The notes under the pieces are model-generated. The model had not been told where the DNA came from. It did no database searches and saw only the letters and a list, made by a program, of their open reading frames with translations. A program made the translations under genes and the position numbers. DNA of 64,000 bases from JAXDMK01 sp963765955 (GTDB lineage: Bacteria > Actinomycetota > Acidimicrobiia > Acidimicrobiales > AC-14): assembly GCA_963765955.1 (NCBI GenBank), contig CAVXYA010000010.1, forward strand, positions 310,001-374,000. Reading direction: 5' to 3'. Positions 33,435 through 43,760 of the stretch are shown in pieces (within the stretch, counting starts at the first letter, position 1; each line of letters starts with the position of its first letter).

Positions 33435-33461
33435 GGACCCTCGTGTACCCCGATACCGCCG

Positions 33462-33513
33462 TTCTGTGCACCGAAAACGACCCCCCAGGTCGTTTTTGCT
33501 CCAGAGAACGACC
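33462..33513. terminator. hairpin terminator downstream of the sigma factor, repeat-family copy A
   Basis: The arms aaaacgacc (33474-33482) and ggtcgtttt (33488-33496) form a hairpin with an A-run before and a T-run after, so it can work on both strands. It lies 25 bases beyond the sigma gene stop. The similarity to a second element at 62744-62795 extends past the hairpin into the flanks. Confidence 0.7.
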
Positions 33514-33537
33514 GACAGGCGGCGGCGGGCCGGGCGG

Positions 33538-34473
33538 CTACGCCGACAGCAGGTCGCGCATCCCTCGGGGCGAGGACCGGCGCAGCTTGGTGAGGGCCCG
33601 GGTCTCGATCTGGCGCACGACCTCCCGGGACAGGTCGAGGGTCGCCCCGACCTCGTCCATCGAACGTGACCGGCCCCGATCGAGGCCGTACCGGAGGCTG
33701 ATCACCTCTTGCTCCCGAGGATCGAGGGCGGCCAGCATCTGGCGCACCTGCCCGGGCAGCATCGACTCGAACACGGCCTGATCGGGCGGGGCCGACGAGG
33801 AGTCCTCGACCAGCTCGCCCAGCTCTCCGTCGGCGTCGTTGATGGGCTCGGAGAGTGACACCGGGTCGACCACGTGGGGCAGGAGCTCCTTGACCTTGCT
33901 GGTGGGCAAGGTCACCGCCTGCGCCACCTCGTCGAGCCGGGGCGTGCGCCCGGTGCGGGCCTCGAAGTCGGCACTGGCCACCCGGATGGCCACCAGCTGG
34001 TCGCCCGCGTGCACCGGCAGTCGGATGGTGCGGCTGGTGTTGGCGATGCCCCGGGAGATGGTCTGGCGGATCCACCAGGTGGCGTAGGTGGAGAACCGGA
34101 AGCCACGCGACGGATCGAAGCGCTCGACCGCCTCGATGAGCCCGAAGTTGCCCTCCTGGATCAGGTCGAGGAGGGACAGACCGCTCGACCGGTACTTCTT
34201 GGCCACGGACACGACCAGACGCAAGTTGGCCTGCACGAACTTGCAGGCGGCGTCGGCACCGGCCCCGGCGACGGCCTCCAGCTCCTTGCGGCGGACCGGG
34301 TCGACGGCCACCCCCGCCTGCGACAACCGGGCTGCCGCCGCCTGCCCGGCACGGGTGAGCTCGCCCAGGCGCAGCTCGTCCTCCCGGGTCAAGAGGGGAT
34401 GCTTGCCGATGTCGTTGAGGTAGAGCTGGAGGAGGTCGTGGTCCTCGCTGCTCTGGCCTCGTCGACCGGTCAC
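33538..34473 (-). CDS. RNA polymerase sigma-70 family factor (group 2/3)
   Basis: This 311-residue factor starts at GTG 34473 after a GGAGGG-rich leader. Region 1.2 has LLQLYLNDIGKHPLLTREDELRLGEL. Region 2 has NLRLVVSVAKKYRSSGLSLLDLIQEGNFGLIEAVERFDPSRGFRFSTYATWWIRQTI split over about residues 85-150. Region 3 has RTPRLDEVAQAV, and region 4 has LDPREQEVISLRYGL and LSREVVRQIETRALTKLRR. It lacks the long acidic N-terminus of a primary sigma factor. An RsbW-like ATPase gene lies just upstream on the same strand and may act on it. Confidence 0.93.
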   Translation of the reverse strand: MTGRRGQSSEDHDLLQLYLNDIGKHPLLTREDELRLGELTRAGQAAAARLSQAGVAVDPVRRKELEAVAGAGADAACKFVQANLRLVVSVAKKYRSSGLSLLDLIQEGNFGLIEAVERFDPSRGFRFSTYATWWIRQTISRGIANTSRTIRLPVHAGDQLVAIRVASADFEARTGRTPRLDEVAQAVTLPTSKVKELLPHVVDPVSLSEPINDADGELGELVEDSSSAPPDQAVFESMLPGQVRQMLAALDPREQEVISLRYGLDRGRSRSMDEVGATLDLSREVVRQIETRALTKLRRSSPRGMRDLLSA

Positions 34474-34590
34474 CTCGCCCTCCTCGTCCCGGCGGCCCGC
34501 AACGTACCAAAGCCGATGCTGCCCGTCACAGTCGTACCGTCCTGCGTGCTTGGCACCCCGGCGGCCCGGTAAATGGCGCCGCACCCACCC

Positions 34591-35010
34591 TCACCGCTGC
34601 GGGTGTCCCCCCGGGGGATCGAACCGCATGCGGAGGCAGAACTCGCCGTCCTCCCGGCCCGTCTCGGCCCGGCTCGCGATCTGGCAGATGAGCCACAGGC
34701 CCCGGCCGCCCTCGGCGAACGACTCGACCAACGTCCCCCGCCGGTCGGCGTCGGGGATCTCGAAGCCGGGACCGCGGTCGACGACCACGACCACCAGCGC
34801 CTCCCCCTCGATGGAGGCCTGAAGTCGCTGCGCGCCACCGCCGTGTCGGTCGGCGTTGACCAGAGCCTCGTGCATCGCCAGCACGACCGTGTCGGCCACC
34901 CGGCACCAGCGCGTCCCTGCCAGGAGGGCCTTCAACTCCCGACGGGCGTCGGCCGGCCGGAGGGGGAGGGTGACCGGTGCGGGCTGACCGGGAGCTCGAG
35001 TCGTTGGCAT
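34591..35010 (-). CDS. ATP-binding protein of the RsbW/SpoIIAB type
   Basis: This 139-residue protein starts at the reverse-strand ATG 35010. It is a single HATPase_c_2 domain: DTVVLAMHEALVNADRHGGGAQ for the N box, VVVVVDRGPGFEIPD for the G1 box, and RGLWLICQIA near the end. Such proteins are anti-sigma kinases or switch-protein kinases. It precedes the sigma-70 gene by 117 bases on the same strand, so an anti-sigma role for that factor is a reasonable inference. No anti-anti-sigma (STAS) gene is in the window. Confidence 0.85.
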   Translation of the reverse strand: MPTTRAPGQPAPVTLPLRPADARRELKALLAGTRWCRVADTVVLAMHEALVNADRHGGGAQRLQASIEGEALVVVVVDRGPGFEIPDADRRGTLVESFAEGGRGLWLICQIASRAETGREDGEFCLRMRFDPPGGHPQR

Positions 35011-35084
35011 TTGGTGGGGTGTTGCGAGAGGCGTCCTCCCTACGTCTTCCCTCCCGGCCCGTTGGGGAACCCCCTCCCCTGGAT

Positions 35085-36161
35085 TTACGCGCCGAAGACG
35101 GCGGCCAGCTCCTGGGGGACGGCCACCTCGAGCTGGTCGTAGGTGCAGGAACGGGGATCGCGCTCGGGCCGCCACCGCACGAACTGGGTGGCGTGGCGGA
35201 AGCGCTCCCCCTGCATGTGGTCGAACGCGACCTCGACCACAAGCTCGGCCCGCAGCGGCTCCCACGACATGTCCTTGCCCGCGTTCCACCGGTTGCCCAT
35301 GCCCGGCACCTGGCCCCCCGAGGCGGTCATGAACTCGGCCCACTCGGCCCACGGGTGGCCGTCGAGGGCGCCGACCCGGTAGGGCGCCAGCTCGTCTACC
35401 AGCTCCTTGCGGCGGGCCATGGAGAAGGCGGCGGCCACGCCCACGTGGTGCAGCGAGCCGTCGTCGTCGTACAGGCCGAGGAGGAGCGAACCGATGATGG
35501 GGCCGCTCTTGTGCCAGCGGAAACCGGCGACCACGCAGTCGACCGTGCGCTGGTGCTTGACCTTGAGCATGATCCGCTCGTCCTCCCGGTAGGGCAGGTG
35601 GACGGGCTTGGCCACCACGCCGTCGAGGCCCGCCCCCTCGAAGCGGTCGAACCACTCCTCGGCCACCGCCCGGTCGGCGGTGGCGGGGGTCAGGTGGATG
35701 GGCGACGTGGCCCCGGCCAGGGCCCGCTCGAGTAGCGCTCGGCGCTCGGAGAAGGGGCGATCCCGGAGGTCGTCGTCGCCCAGGGCCAGGAGGTCGAAGG
35801 CGACGAACGAGGCCGGCGTCTCCCGGGCCAGCATCGTGATGCGGGACTCGGCCGGGTGGATGCGGAGCTGGAGGGCCTCGAAGTCGAGCCCGCCGGGCGT
35901 GGCGATCACGATCTCGCCGTCGACCACGCACCGCTCGGGGAACTGGGCCCGGATCGGGTCGAGGAGGTCGGGGAAGTACCTGGTCAGCGGCTTCTCCTTG
36001 CGACTGCCGATCTCCACCTCGTCGCCGTCGCGGAACACGATGCCCCGGAACCCGTCCCACTTGGGCTCGTACACCACGGCCCCGGCCGGGGGCAGCTCCC
36101 TCGACAGCTTGGCCAGCATCGGCTTCACGGGAGGCATGACAGGCAGGTCCACGGAACCCAT
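35085..36161 (-). CDS. ATP-dependent DNA ligase (LigC-like)
   Basis: This 358-residue protein starts at the reverse-strand ATG 36161 (SVDLPVMPPVKPMLAKL). It has the nucleotidyltransferase motifs: YEPKWDGFRGI with the adenylated Lys (motif I), RCVVDGEIVI (III), FVAFDLLAL (IIIa), LDGVVAKPV (IV) and RIMLKVKHQRTVDCVVAGF (V), then an OB-fold domain. The short layout without nuclease or primase domains matches mycobacterial LigC, implicated in repair. No Ku or LigD polymerase gene is seen here. It is divergent from treY. Confidence 0.92.
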   Translation of the reverse strand: MGSVDLPVMPPVKPMLAKLSRELPPAGAVVYEPKWDGFRGIVFRDGDEVEIGSRKEKPLTRYFPDLLDPIRAQFPERCVVDGEIVIATPGGLDFEALQLRIHPAESRITMLARETPASFVAFDLLALGDDDLRDRPFSERRALLERALAGATSPIHLTPATADRAVAEEWFDRFEGAGLDGVVAKPVHLPYREDERIMLKVKHQRTVDCVVAGFRWHKSGPIIGSLLLGLYDDDGSLHHVGVAAAFSMARRKELVDELAPYRVGALDGHPWAEWAEFMTASGGQVPGMGNRWNAGKDMSWEPLRAELVVEVAFDHMQGERFRHATQFVRWRPERDPRSCTYDQLEVAVPQELAAVFGA

Positions 36162-36276
36162 TGAAGCCGGTCGTCGCGGTGATCGGAGCGACCGGCCGTC
36201 AAGGGCCGTTGAGAAGCTCCAGGGCCGGTGACGGCGCCGCTTTCGAACGTCGGGACCTTGGGTAGCGTCGGCGTCG

Positions 36277-38956
36277 ATGCGACTACGGGCGACGTACCGG
36301 CTCCAGCTCCACTCCGGCTTCACCTTCGACGACGCGGCCGAGATCGTCGACTACCTGGCGGAGCTGGGCGTGAGCCACGTCTACCTGTCCCCGATCCTCC
36401 AGGCCGCCGAGGGCAGCACCCACGGCTACGACGTGGTCGACCACTCCCGCCTCAACGCCGAGCTCGGCGGCGACACCGCCTACGACCGCCTGTCCGACGT
36501 TCTGGCCAGCCGGGGCATGGGCCAGGTCGTCGACATCGTCCCCAACCACATGGCCATCGGCGACGCCAACGACTGGTGGTGGGACGTTCTCGAGAACGGG
36601 CCCTCCAGCCGGTGGGCGGGCGCCTTCGACATCGACTGGGACACGGCCGGGCCCACCAATCAGAAGGTGCTGCTCCCCTTCCTGGGCGACCACTACGGGC
36701 GGGTGCTCGAGGCGGGCGAGCTGCGCCTCGAGCGCGACGGTGGCAGCTACGTCGTCCGCTACCACGACCACGTGGTGCCGGTTTCGCCCCGCACCCTCGA
36801 CGACCTGCTGCTCAGCACGGCCGAGATCTTCGGGTCGGACGAGCTGGCCAGCCTGGCGGTGGCCCTCGGGCGGCTGCCGCCGTCCACCGCCACCGACGAC
36901 GAGAGCTGCACCGAGCGCCACCGCGACAAGGAGGTGCTCCGCAGCCAGCTGGCCCGCCTGCTGGAGGAGAACGTCCAGCTGGCCCGGGCCGTGACCGGGG
37001 CCGTCACCGCCGTCAACGACGATCCCGACGCCCTCCACGCCCTGCTCGAGCGCCAGAACTACCGCCTGGCCTACTGGCGGATGGCCGGCCAGGAGCTCGA
37101 CTACCGCCGGTTCTTCGACGTCCCCACCCTGATCGGCCTGCGCGTCGAGCGCCGGCGGGTGTTCGACGACGTCCACCAGAAGGTGCTGGAACTGGTGAAG
37201 GCGGGCCGGGTCGAGGGTCTCCGGGTCGACCACATCGACGGGCTACGGGATCCGGCCGGCTACCTCCGCCGCCTGCACGAGGAGACCGGCGGGACGTTCG
37301 TCGTGGTGGAGAAGATCCTCGAGCGCGACGAGCTCCTACCCCCGACCTGGCCGGTGGCCGGCACCACCGGCTACGACTTCCTGAACGTGGTGGGCGGCCT
37401 GTTCGTCGACCCCGCGGGCGAGGAGACCCTCACCGAGCTGTTCCGCCAGCTCGTCGGTGCCGACGAAGCCCCTCGGTGGGACGACGTCGTCCACGAGGGC
37501 AAGAACCTCGTCCTGCGGGAGGTGCTCGGCTCGGACGTGAACCGGCTGGTGAACCTGCTGACCGCCGTCTGCGAGCGTCACCGCCGCCATCGCGACCACA
37601 CCCGGCGCGAGCTGCACGAGACGGTGTGGGAGGTCCTGGCCTGCTTCCCCGTCTACCGCACCTACGGTCGTCCCGGTCAGGCCCCCTCGGACGCCGACGC
37701 AGCCGTGGTCGAGGAGGCACTGGAGCGGGCCGCCGAGCGGCGCCTCACGTCCGACCCCGAGCTGTTCTCCTTCGTCCGCGACCTGCTCCTGCTGCGGGTA
37801 CCGGGCGACGTCGAGACCGACTTCGCCCTCCGCTTCCAGCAGGCGACGGGGCCGGTGATGGCCAAGGGCGTGGAGGACACCGCCTTCTACCGCTACAACC
37901 GGCTGACCAGCCTCAACGACGTGGGCGGCGACCCCGGCCGCTTCGGCACCTCGGTGGAGGAGTTCCACGCCCACAACCGGCACATGGCCGACGAGTGGCC
38001 CGCCACCATGCTGGCCACCTCCACCCACGACACCAAGCGCAGCGAGGACGTGCGGGCCCGCATCGGCCTGCTGTCGGAGTTGCCGGGCCGGTGGGCCGAC
38101 GCCGTCGGCCGGTGGACGGCCATGAACGAGCGCCACAAGACAGTCACCGACGACGGCCGGGTGCTGCCCGACGCCAACGCCGAGCATCTCCTCTACCAGA
38201 CGCTGGTGGGCGCCTTCCCCATCGATGCCGAGCGGGCAGGCGACTACATGGAGAAGGCGACCCGGGAGGCCAAGGAGCACACGTCCTGGATCGACCCCGA
38301 CCCGACCTACGACAAGGCGCTGCGAGGCTTCGTGGAGGCGATCCTGGCCGATGCCGCCTTCACCGCCGACCTGGTCGAGTTCGTCGGCCCCCTCGTCGAC
38401 CGGGGACGGGTGGTGTCGCTGGCCCAGACCCTGCTCAAGCTCACCGCCCCCGGCGTCCCCGACCTCTACCAGGGCACCGAGGTGTGGGACCTGAGCCTGG
38501 TCGACCCCGACAACCGTCGTCCGGTCGACTACGCCGCCCGCCGCAGCCTGCTGGAGAAGGTCCGCCACCTCGGACCGCACGACGTGCGGGCCCTCGACGA
38601 CGAGGGCGCCACCAAGCTGTGGACCACGTGGAAGGCGCTGGGCGTGCGCCGCGACCACCCGGAGGTGTTCGCCGGTGGCGCCTACGAGCCGGTTGTCGGC
38701 GTCGGGGCTCGAGCGGGACATGTCGTCGGCTTCGTGCGGGGCGGGAAGGTGGCCACGATCGTGCCCCGCCTCGTCCTGGGACTGGCCCGGGCCGGGGGAT
38801 GGGGCGACACCACGATCGAACTCCCCCCGGGACGGTGGACCGACGTGCTGGGCGGCCGCGTGGTGACGGGCGAGGGCGGACGGCGACGGTCCGGTCTTGG
38901 TCGCTGTCGGCGAGCTGCTGGCCCACTTCCCGGTGGCCCTGCTGGTCCGCACGTGA
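36277..38956 (+). CDS. treY: malto-oligosyltrehalose synthase, frameshifted at the C-terminus
   Basis: The start is ATG 36277 (RLRATYRLQLHSGFTFDDAAEIVDYL). The GH13 core has HGYDVVDHSRLNAELGG, VVDIVPNHMA, LRVDHIDGLRDP with the nucleophile Asp, and VVEKILERDE with the acid Glu. Later segments include FRYNRLTSLNDVGG-like FYRYNRLTSLNDVGG and STHDTKRSEDVRARI. It converts the reducing end of maltodextrin to trehalose. The last about 25 residues (DGDGPVLVAVGELLAHFPVALL) are in another frame; the switch is near 38870-38880. Uncorrected, the frame runs directly into treZ. The stop overlaps treZ by four bases (GTGA). Confidence 0.9.
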
Positions 38957-40696
38957 CGAGCGAGCTGTCGGTCTGGGCGCCGCGGGCCAAGAAGGTCGAG
39001 GTGGTGGTCGGGTCCCGAAGGCTGCCTATGGAGGGACCCGACGATCGGGGGTGGTTCCGGGCGCCCGCCTGGCCCTCGTCGGGCGAGTCCTACGGCTTCT
39101 CCCTCGACGGCGGCCCCACCCGTCCCGATCCGCGGTCTCGGTGGCAGCCGGACGGGGTCGACGGCCTGTCCCGACCGGTCGACGACGCCAGCCTTCGGGT
39201 GGACCGACGGCGACTGGCCCGGCCGGCGCCTCGACGGGACGTCGGTGATCTACGAGCTGCACGTGGGCACCTTCTCGCCCGAGGGCACGTTCGATGGGGC
39301 CGCCGCCCGCCTCGACCACCTGGTCGACCTGGGCGTCGACGTCGTCGAGCTCCTGCCGGTCAACCAGTTCCCCGGCCGGTGGGGATGGGGCTACGACGGC
39401 GTCGACCTGTTCGCCCCCCACGCGTCCTACGGCGGGCCCGACGGCCTCCGGCGGCTGGTCGACGCGGCCCACGGCCGGGGCCTGGCCGTGGTGATCGACG
39501 TCGTCTACAACCACCTCGGGCCGGCGGGGAACTACCTGCGTGAGTTCGGGCCCTACTTCACCGACCGCTATTCCACGCCGTGGGGCGAGGCGGTGAACTT
39601 CGACGGCCCGGGGAGCGACGAGGTGCGGAACTTCGTCGTCGACAACGCCCTCATGTGGCTGCGGGACTACCACGCCGACGGCCTCCGCATCGACGCCGTG
39701 CACGCCATCGTCGACACGTCCGCCGTGCACCTCCTCGAGGAGATGGCGGTGCGGGTCGCCGACCTGGCGGCCGAGGTGGGCCGACCGTTGTTCCTGGTGG
39801 CGGAGAGCGATCTCAACGACCCCCGGGTGGTTCGGGGGCGCGACGTCGGCGGCTACGGCATCGACGCCCAGTGGAGTGACGACTTCCACCACGCCCTGCA
39901 CACGGTCGTCACCGGCGAGCAGGCCGGCTACTACGCCGACTTCGGCTCCCTCGCGCAGCTGGCCAAGTCGCTCCGCCAGGCGTTCGTGCACGACGGCGGC
40001 TACTCGCCGTTCCGCGGCCGGCGCCACGGCCGCCCCCCGACCGGCCTGCCCGCCACCCGCTTCCTGGCCTACCTCCAGAACCACGACCAGGTCGGCAACC
40101 GGGCCACCGGCGAGCGGACGTCGATGCTGGTCAGCCCGGCCATGCTGAAGGTGGCGGCGGCGCTGGTGCTGCTGGGCCCGTCGGTGCCCATGCTGTTCCA
40201 GGGGGAGGAATGGGGAGCGAGCACGCCCTTCCTGTACTTCACCGACCACGAGGACGCCGAGCTGGGGCGGCTGGTGAGCGAGGGTCGCCGTCGGGAGTTC
40301 GCCGCCTTCGGGTGGGCGCCGGAGGACGTTCCCGACCCCCAGTCCCCGGAGACCTACGAGCGCTCGAAGCTCGACTGGGACGAGGTGGATGCGCCCGAGC
40401 ACAAGGAGCTGCTCGACTGGCATCGCCGCCTCATCGCTCTCCGCCGGGCCGAGCCCGCCCTCTCGAACGGCAGCTTCGACGACCTCGACGTCCGGGTCGA
40501 CGAGGATGAACGGTGGCTGGTCCTCGACCGGGGCGGCCTGTCGATCGCCTGTAATTTCGCCTCCGAGCTTCGCCGGATTCCGGACGTCGCCGGCGAAATC
40601 GTCCTCTCCTCCGACGACTCGATCACCGTCGCCGACGGATCGGTCGACCTCCCCCCCGAGACCGTGGTCGTGCTGCGCCGCTCGTCGAACCGGTGA
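38953..40696 (+). CDS. treZ: malto-oligosyltrehalose trehalohydrolase, frameshifted
   Basis: It starts at GTG 38953 (TSELSVWAPRAKKVEVVV), with an N-terminal beta-sandwich domain. The frame changes near 39190-39200, after which WTDGDWPGRRLDGTSVIYELHVGTFSPEGTF is read. The GH13 barrel has VIDVVYNHLGPAGNYL, DGLRIDAVHAIVD with the nucleophile, FLVAESDLNDPRV with the acid, and YLQNHDQVGNRATGERTS. It releases trehalose from the TreY product. With treY it makes trehalose from glycogen or maltodextrin; treX is not in the window. Confidence 0.9.
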
Positions 40697-40726
40697 CCGG
40701 AACGGTGAACCTCCCGTGTCGACGGA

Positions 40727-43695
40727 TTAGTCCGGTAGACGTGTGGTCGGTGAGCCACCGGCTGGCTTCACCACCCCGAGCAGGTTCACGACGAGCTCCG
40801 CCCGGCGTTCACCCCAGCGGGACCGGTACGCCTCCACCAGTTCCCAGCCGTTCCGGCTGAGCGCCAGGCGACGGTCAATGTGGGCCTCGGGACCGCCGGC
40901 ATGGACGCCACACTCGATACCGAGGCTGCGGCTGGCGTCGTCCAGGCAGATATCGACGACGTGGCGCCCGGTGGGGTACGCGGTCAGGACCGGCGCTCCG
41001 GCCGCCGCGAGATCCTCCACGATCGACATGGCCCACACCCCGACCGGCCCTGCCGACTTGGGCGACCCGGGAGGCCGGTCGGCCTGCGCCAGATACGCGG
41101 CCACCAGCCCGCCCGCGGGCGGGTCGGCCGAGACCAGGAACGTCAACCGCCGCCGGGCGCGAGTCACGAAGACGGCGAAGAGGTGGGGATCCTCCACGAA
41201 CCTCCACGACCCGGCGCTCTCCTCGGGACCGATGCCCAGCGAGGCGATCACCATGTCGCGCTCGTTGCCCTGGAAGGCGTGGACCGTACCGACGCGAAGG
41301 TCGAGCGCCTCGAGCTCGTCGGCGGTGAAGGCGGCGAGGACCGCCTCCTCGATGGCATCGGCCTGGGACCGGAAGGGTGTCACGACGCCGACGCTCGTCC
41401 CGCCCGCCTGGGCCAGCGCCTTGATCTCGGCAACGGCGCGCTCGACCTCGGCCCGGACGACGCCGTCCGGGTCGCGCCCACCCTCCGTACGCACCACCTC
41501 GACGCAGTCCCTCGAATCGGTTCGGGGCGAACGGGTGGCGACGTGCACCTTCCCGTCGTAGAGACGCCGGGCGACGAAGTCCACCAGGTGGGGGTCGGAC
41601 CGGAAGTGCTCGTCGAGGACAATGACGGGTGCGGCGCCGGCGGCCAGGTCGAACGTGCTGTTGCGCCGGACGTCGAGACGGGCGGCGAGCACCGGGATGT
41701 CGTCGAGTCCATGCGCCTTCACCACGTCCCCCTGCTGGGCGTCCGCCACGAACGACACCTGGCGGAGCTGCTTGGGGTCGCCGGCGATGACTGCCCGGCG
41801 GCCTCGGAGGAGCGCGGTCGCGGCCAGCGGCTGGTCAATCGATGAGGCCTCGTCGAGGATGACCAGGTCGAACAGCCCGCTGACCGGGGGCAGCAGGTCA
41901 TCGACGTCAGCCAACGTTCCGACCCAGAGGGGGAGGGCGCGGGTCAGTCGGTGGTCATCGAGCCGGCTGAGTTGCGTTCGCCGGGCCGACCGTCCGCTGC
42001 GGAGGGCGGTGGCCAGGGCCGCTACCGCAGGAAGGGTCCACACGTTCAAGCGGCTCTGCGACCTGCACTCGACCTCCAACCAACTACCGCGGGCAACTCG
42101 GGCGCGGTCGTCGGCGGCGATCAGCTCGTTCCAGAGCGGCCCGAGCTCGAGTCCGCCTCGCGCCAGCAGCTCGGAGGCGGCTCGTGCCCCGTGAGCCACC
42201 GTCAAGTGGGCACCGATCTGCTCGGCGGTGGTAGCCGGCGAGGCCCCGACGACCTCGGTGAGGCGCTGCTGTGCCTTCCGCCGGCGACGTCGGGCGCCCC
42301 AGACCGTCGCCGGTGACGTGGCGTAGGAAAGGAGCGCGTCGGCCGCGGCCAGGTTGGCATCGGGCTCGAAGAGGCCCGGCGCCGCGATACGAGCGGCGGT
42401 CGTGGCCGCATCGGAGCGGTCGAGCATGACCTCGGCGGCCAGTTGGCCGGCGACGTGGGCTCGGACGACGTCCCGCTCCGCTGAGCACTTGTCGCGCCGC
42501 CGCCGGGCCGCGGCCACCTCCTTGTCGCTCACCGGTTGCAGCTGTCCGGCCGAAAGGCGGGTGGCGAGCGCTTCGCCTCGCTCGTTCGAACCGAACACCA
42601 CCGGGTCGGGTCCGGGGCGCGGTCGAGGAGGTCGAGGAGCGCATCCACGGTGGCGTCGGACTTGGCCGCCACCAGCACCCGCTGCCCCCGGGCCAAAGCG
42701 TCACAGGCGATGGCGGCGATGGTGTGCGACTTGCCCGTTCCCGGTGCGCCCGAGATCAGGGTGATCTGCTCCTGCCGACTGGTGGCGACCGCCTCCCGTT
42801 GCCTGTCGGTGAGCAGGTAGGGGGACTCGACGGCGCGGTCGACGTCACCGGTCGGAATGGACGCGCCCGTCGGATCGAGGTAGAGCGAGTGGAAGGCCGT
42901 CCAGGTGTCGAGCGGCTGCGAAGACCAGGCGCGGAGGGAGCTGGCCCGGCTCGATTCGCCCACCTCGTGGATGGCATAGACGCCGACGCCCGCCACGATC
43001 ACCAGTCCGTCCCCCCGCGTGAGGCCGTCCGGGCCGTCGGAAGCGGGTACGACGCTGTCGGCCGGTAGGCCGGCCGCGTCCGCGGCCGATCGGGCGTAGC
43101 GCTGCAGGCGATCGAGCCTCGGAAGCAGACCGGCTGGTGGTTCGACTCCGAAAAATCCTTCGAACGCTCCGCCACCGAGCTCGATGTCGCTCTCGAGCTT
43201 GCGGTGCATGACGCCGTCGGTGATGAGCTCGCTGATCTCGGCATCGCCCGCCGGCACGAGGACGGCCCTTCCGAGTGCCGGCGGGCGCTGGACCCGTACC
43301 GGACGGGTGACGAGGGGATGGAACACTCGGCGAGACCGTCCGTTGGACGCCTCGGCCCGCCCGGCCACGAACAGCCACCCGACCCGCAACGATCGCTGTG
43401 CCGCCCGGATCTGGTCGACCGCGGCCAGCCGTTCGCCGAACTGCCGGTCGATCGACACCTCCTTGTCGTCCGCCGCGGTCGGATTTGCCAACCACCTGTT
43501 TGTGGCCCCCTGGACCCAGCTCTCGCCGGTGGGGATGGAGGGCCCCGGACGGAAGACGCGCACGGCGTCGATCGGGAGCCATCGGAACCACTCGGTGGGT
43601 ACGACCAGTCCCTGGGCCCGGACCTCGGTCGACGGCGCCAGGTCGGCGAGCACCCGCAGGACCGCGCTGGCCCGCCCCGACGCCGAATGGTCCAC
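40727..43695 (-). CDS. SF1 helicase with C-terminal nuclease-like domain, frameshifted
   Basis: It starts at the reverse-strand ATG 43695. Residues 1-290 form an unrecognised N-terminal region, followed by LLTDRQREAVATS and Walker A ISGAPGTGKSHT (about 315-325). At about 42600, in a short C run, the frame changes to VVFGSNERGEALATRL. The second part has LVILDEASSIDQPL (motif II), IAGDPKQLRQV (III), TVHAFQGNERDMVIASLG (V) and VFVTRARRRLTFLVS (VI). The last about 95 residues (YPTGRHVVDICLDD, IECGVH, RLALSRNGWELVEAYRSRW) resemble Vsr/MTES_1575-type nucleases. Upf1-like helicase-nuclease fusions often serve in defence; that role is inference. Confidence 0.82.
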
Positions 43696-43760
43696 CGATT
43701 AACGGTACCGAGAAGGGCTCGCATGCCGGGGCGGCCCTCGGAGGGGCTCTTCGTGAGCGC

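Noticed and set aside
42529..42601. Two separate genes for the SF1 helicase halves
   Set aside because: The Walker A half and the DEAS half are each incomplete. They join without overlap of content when one C is added near 42600, so one gene is far more likely.
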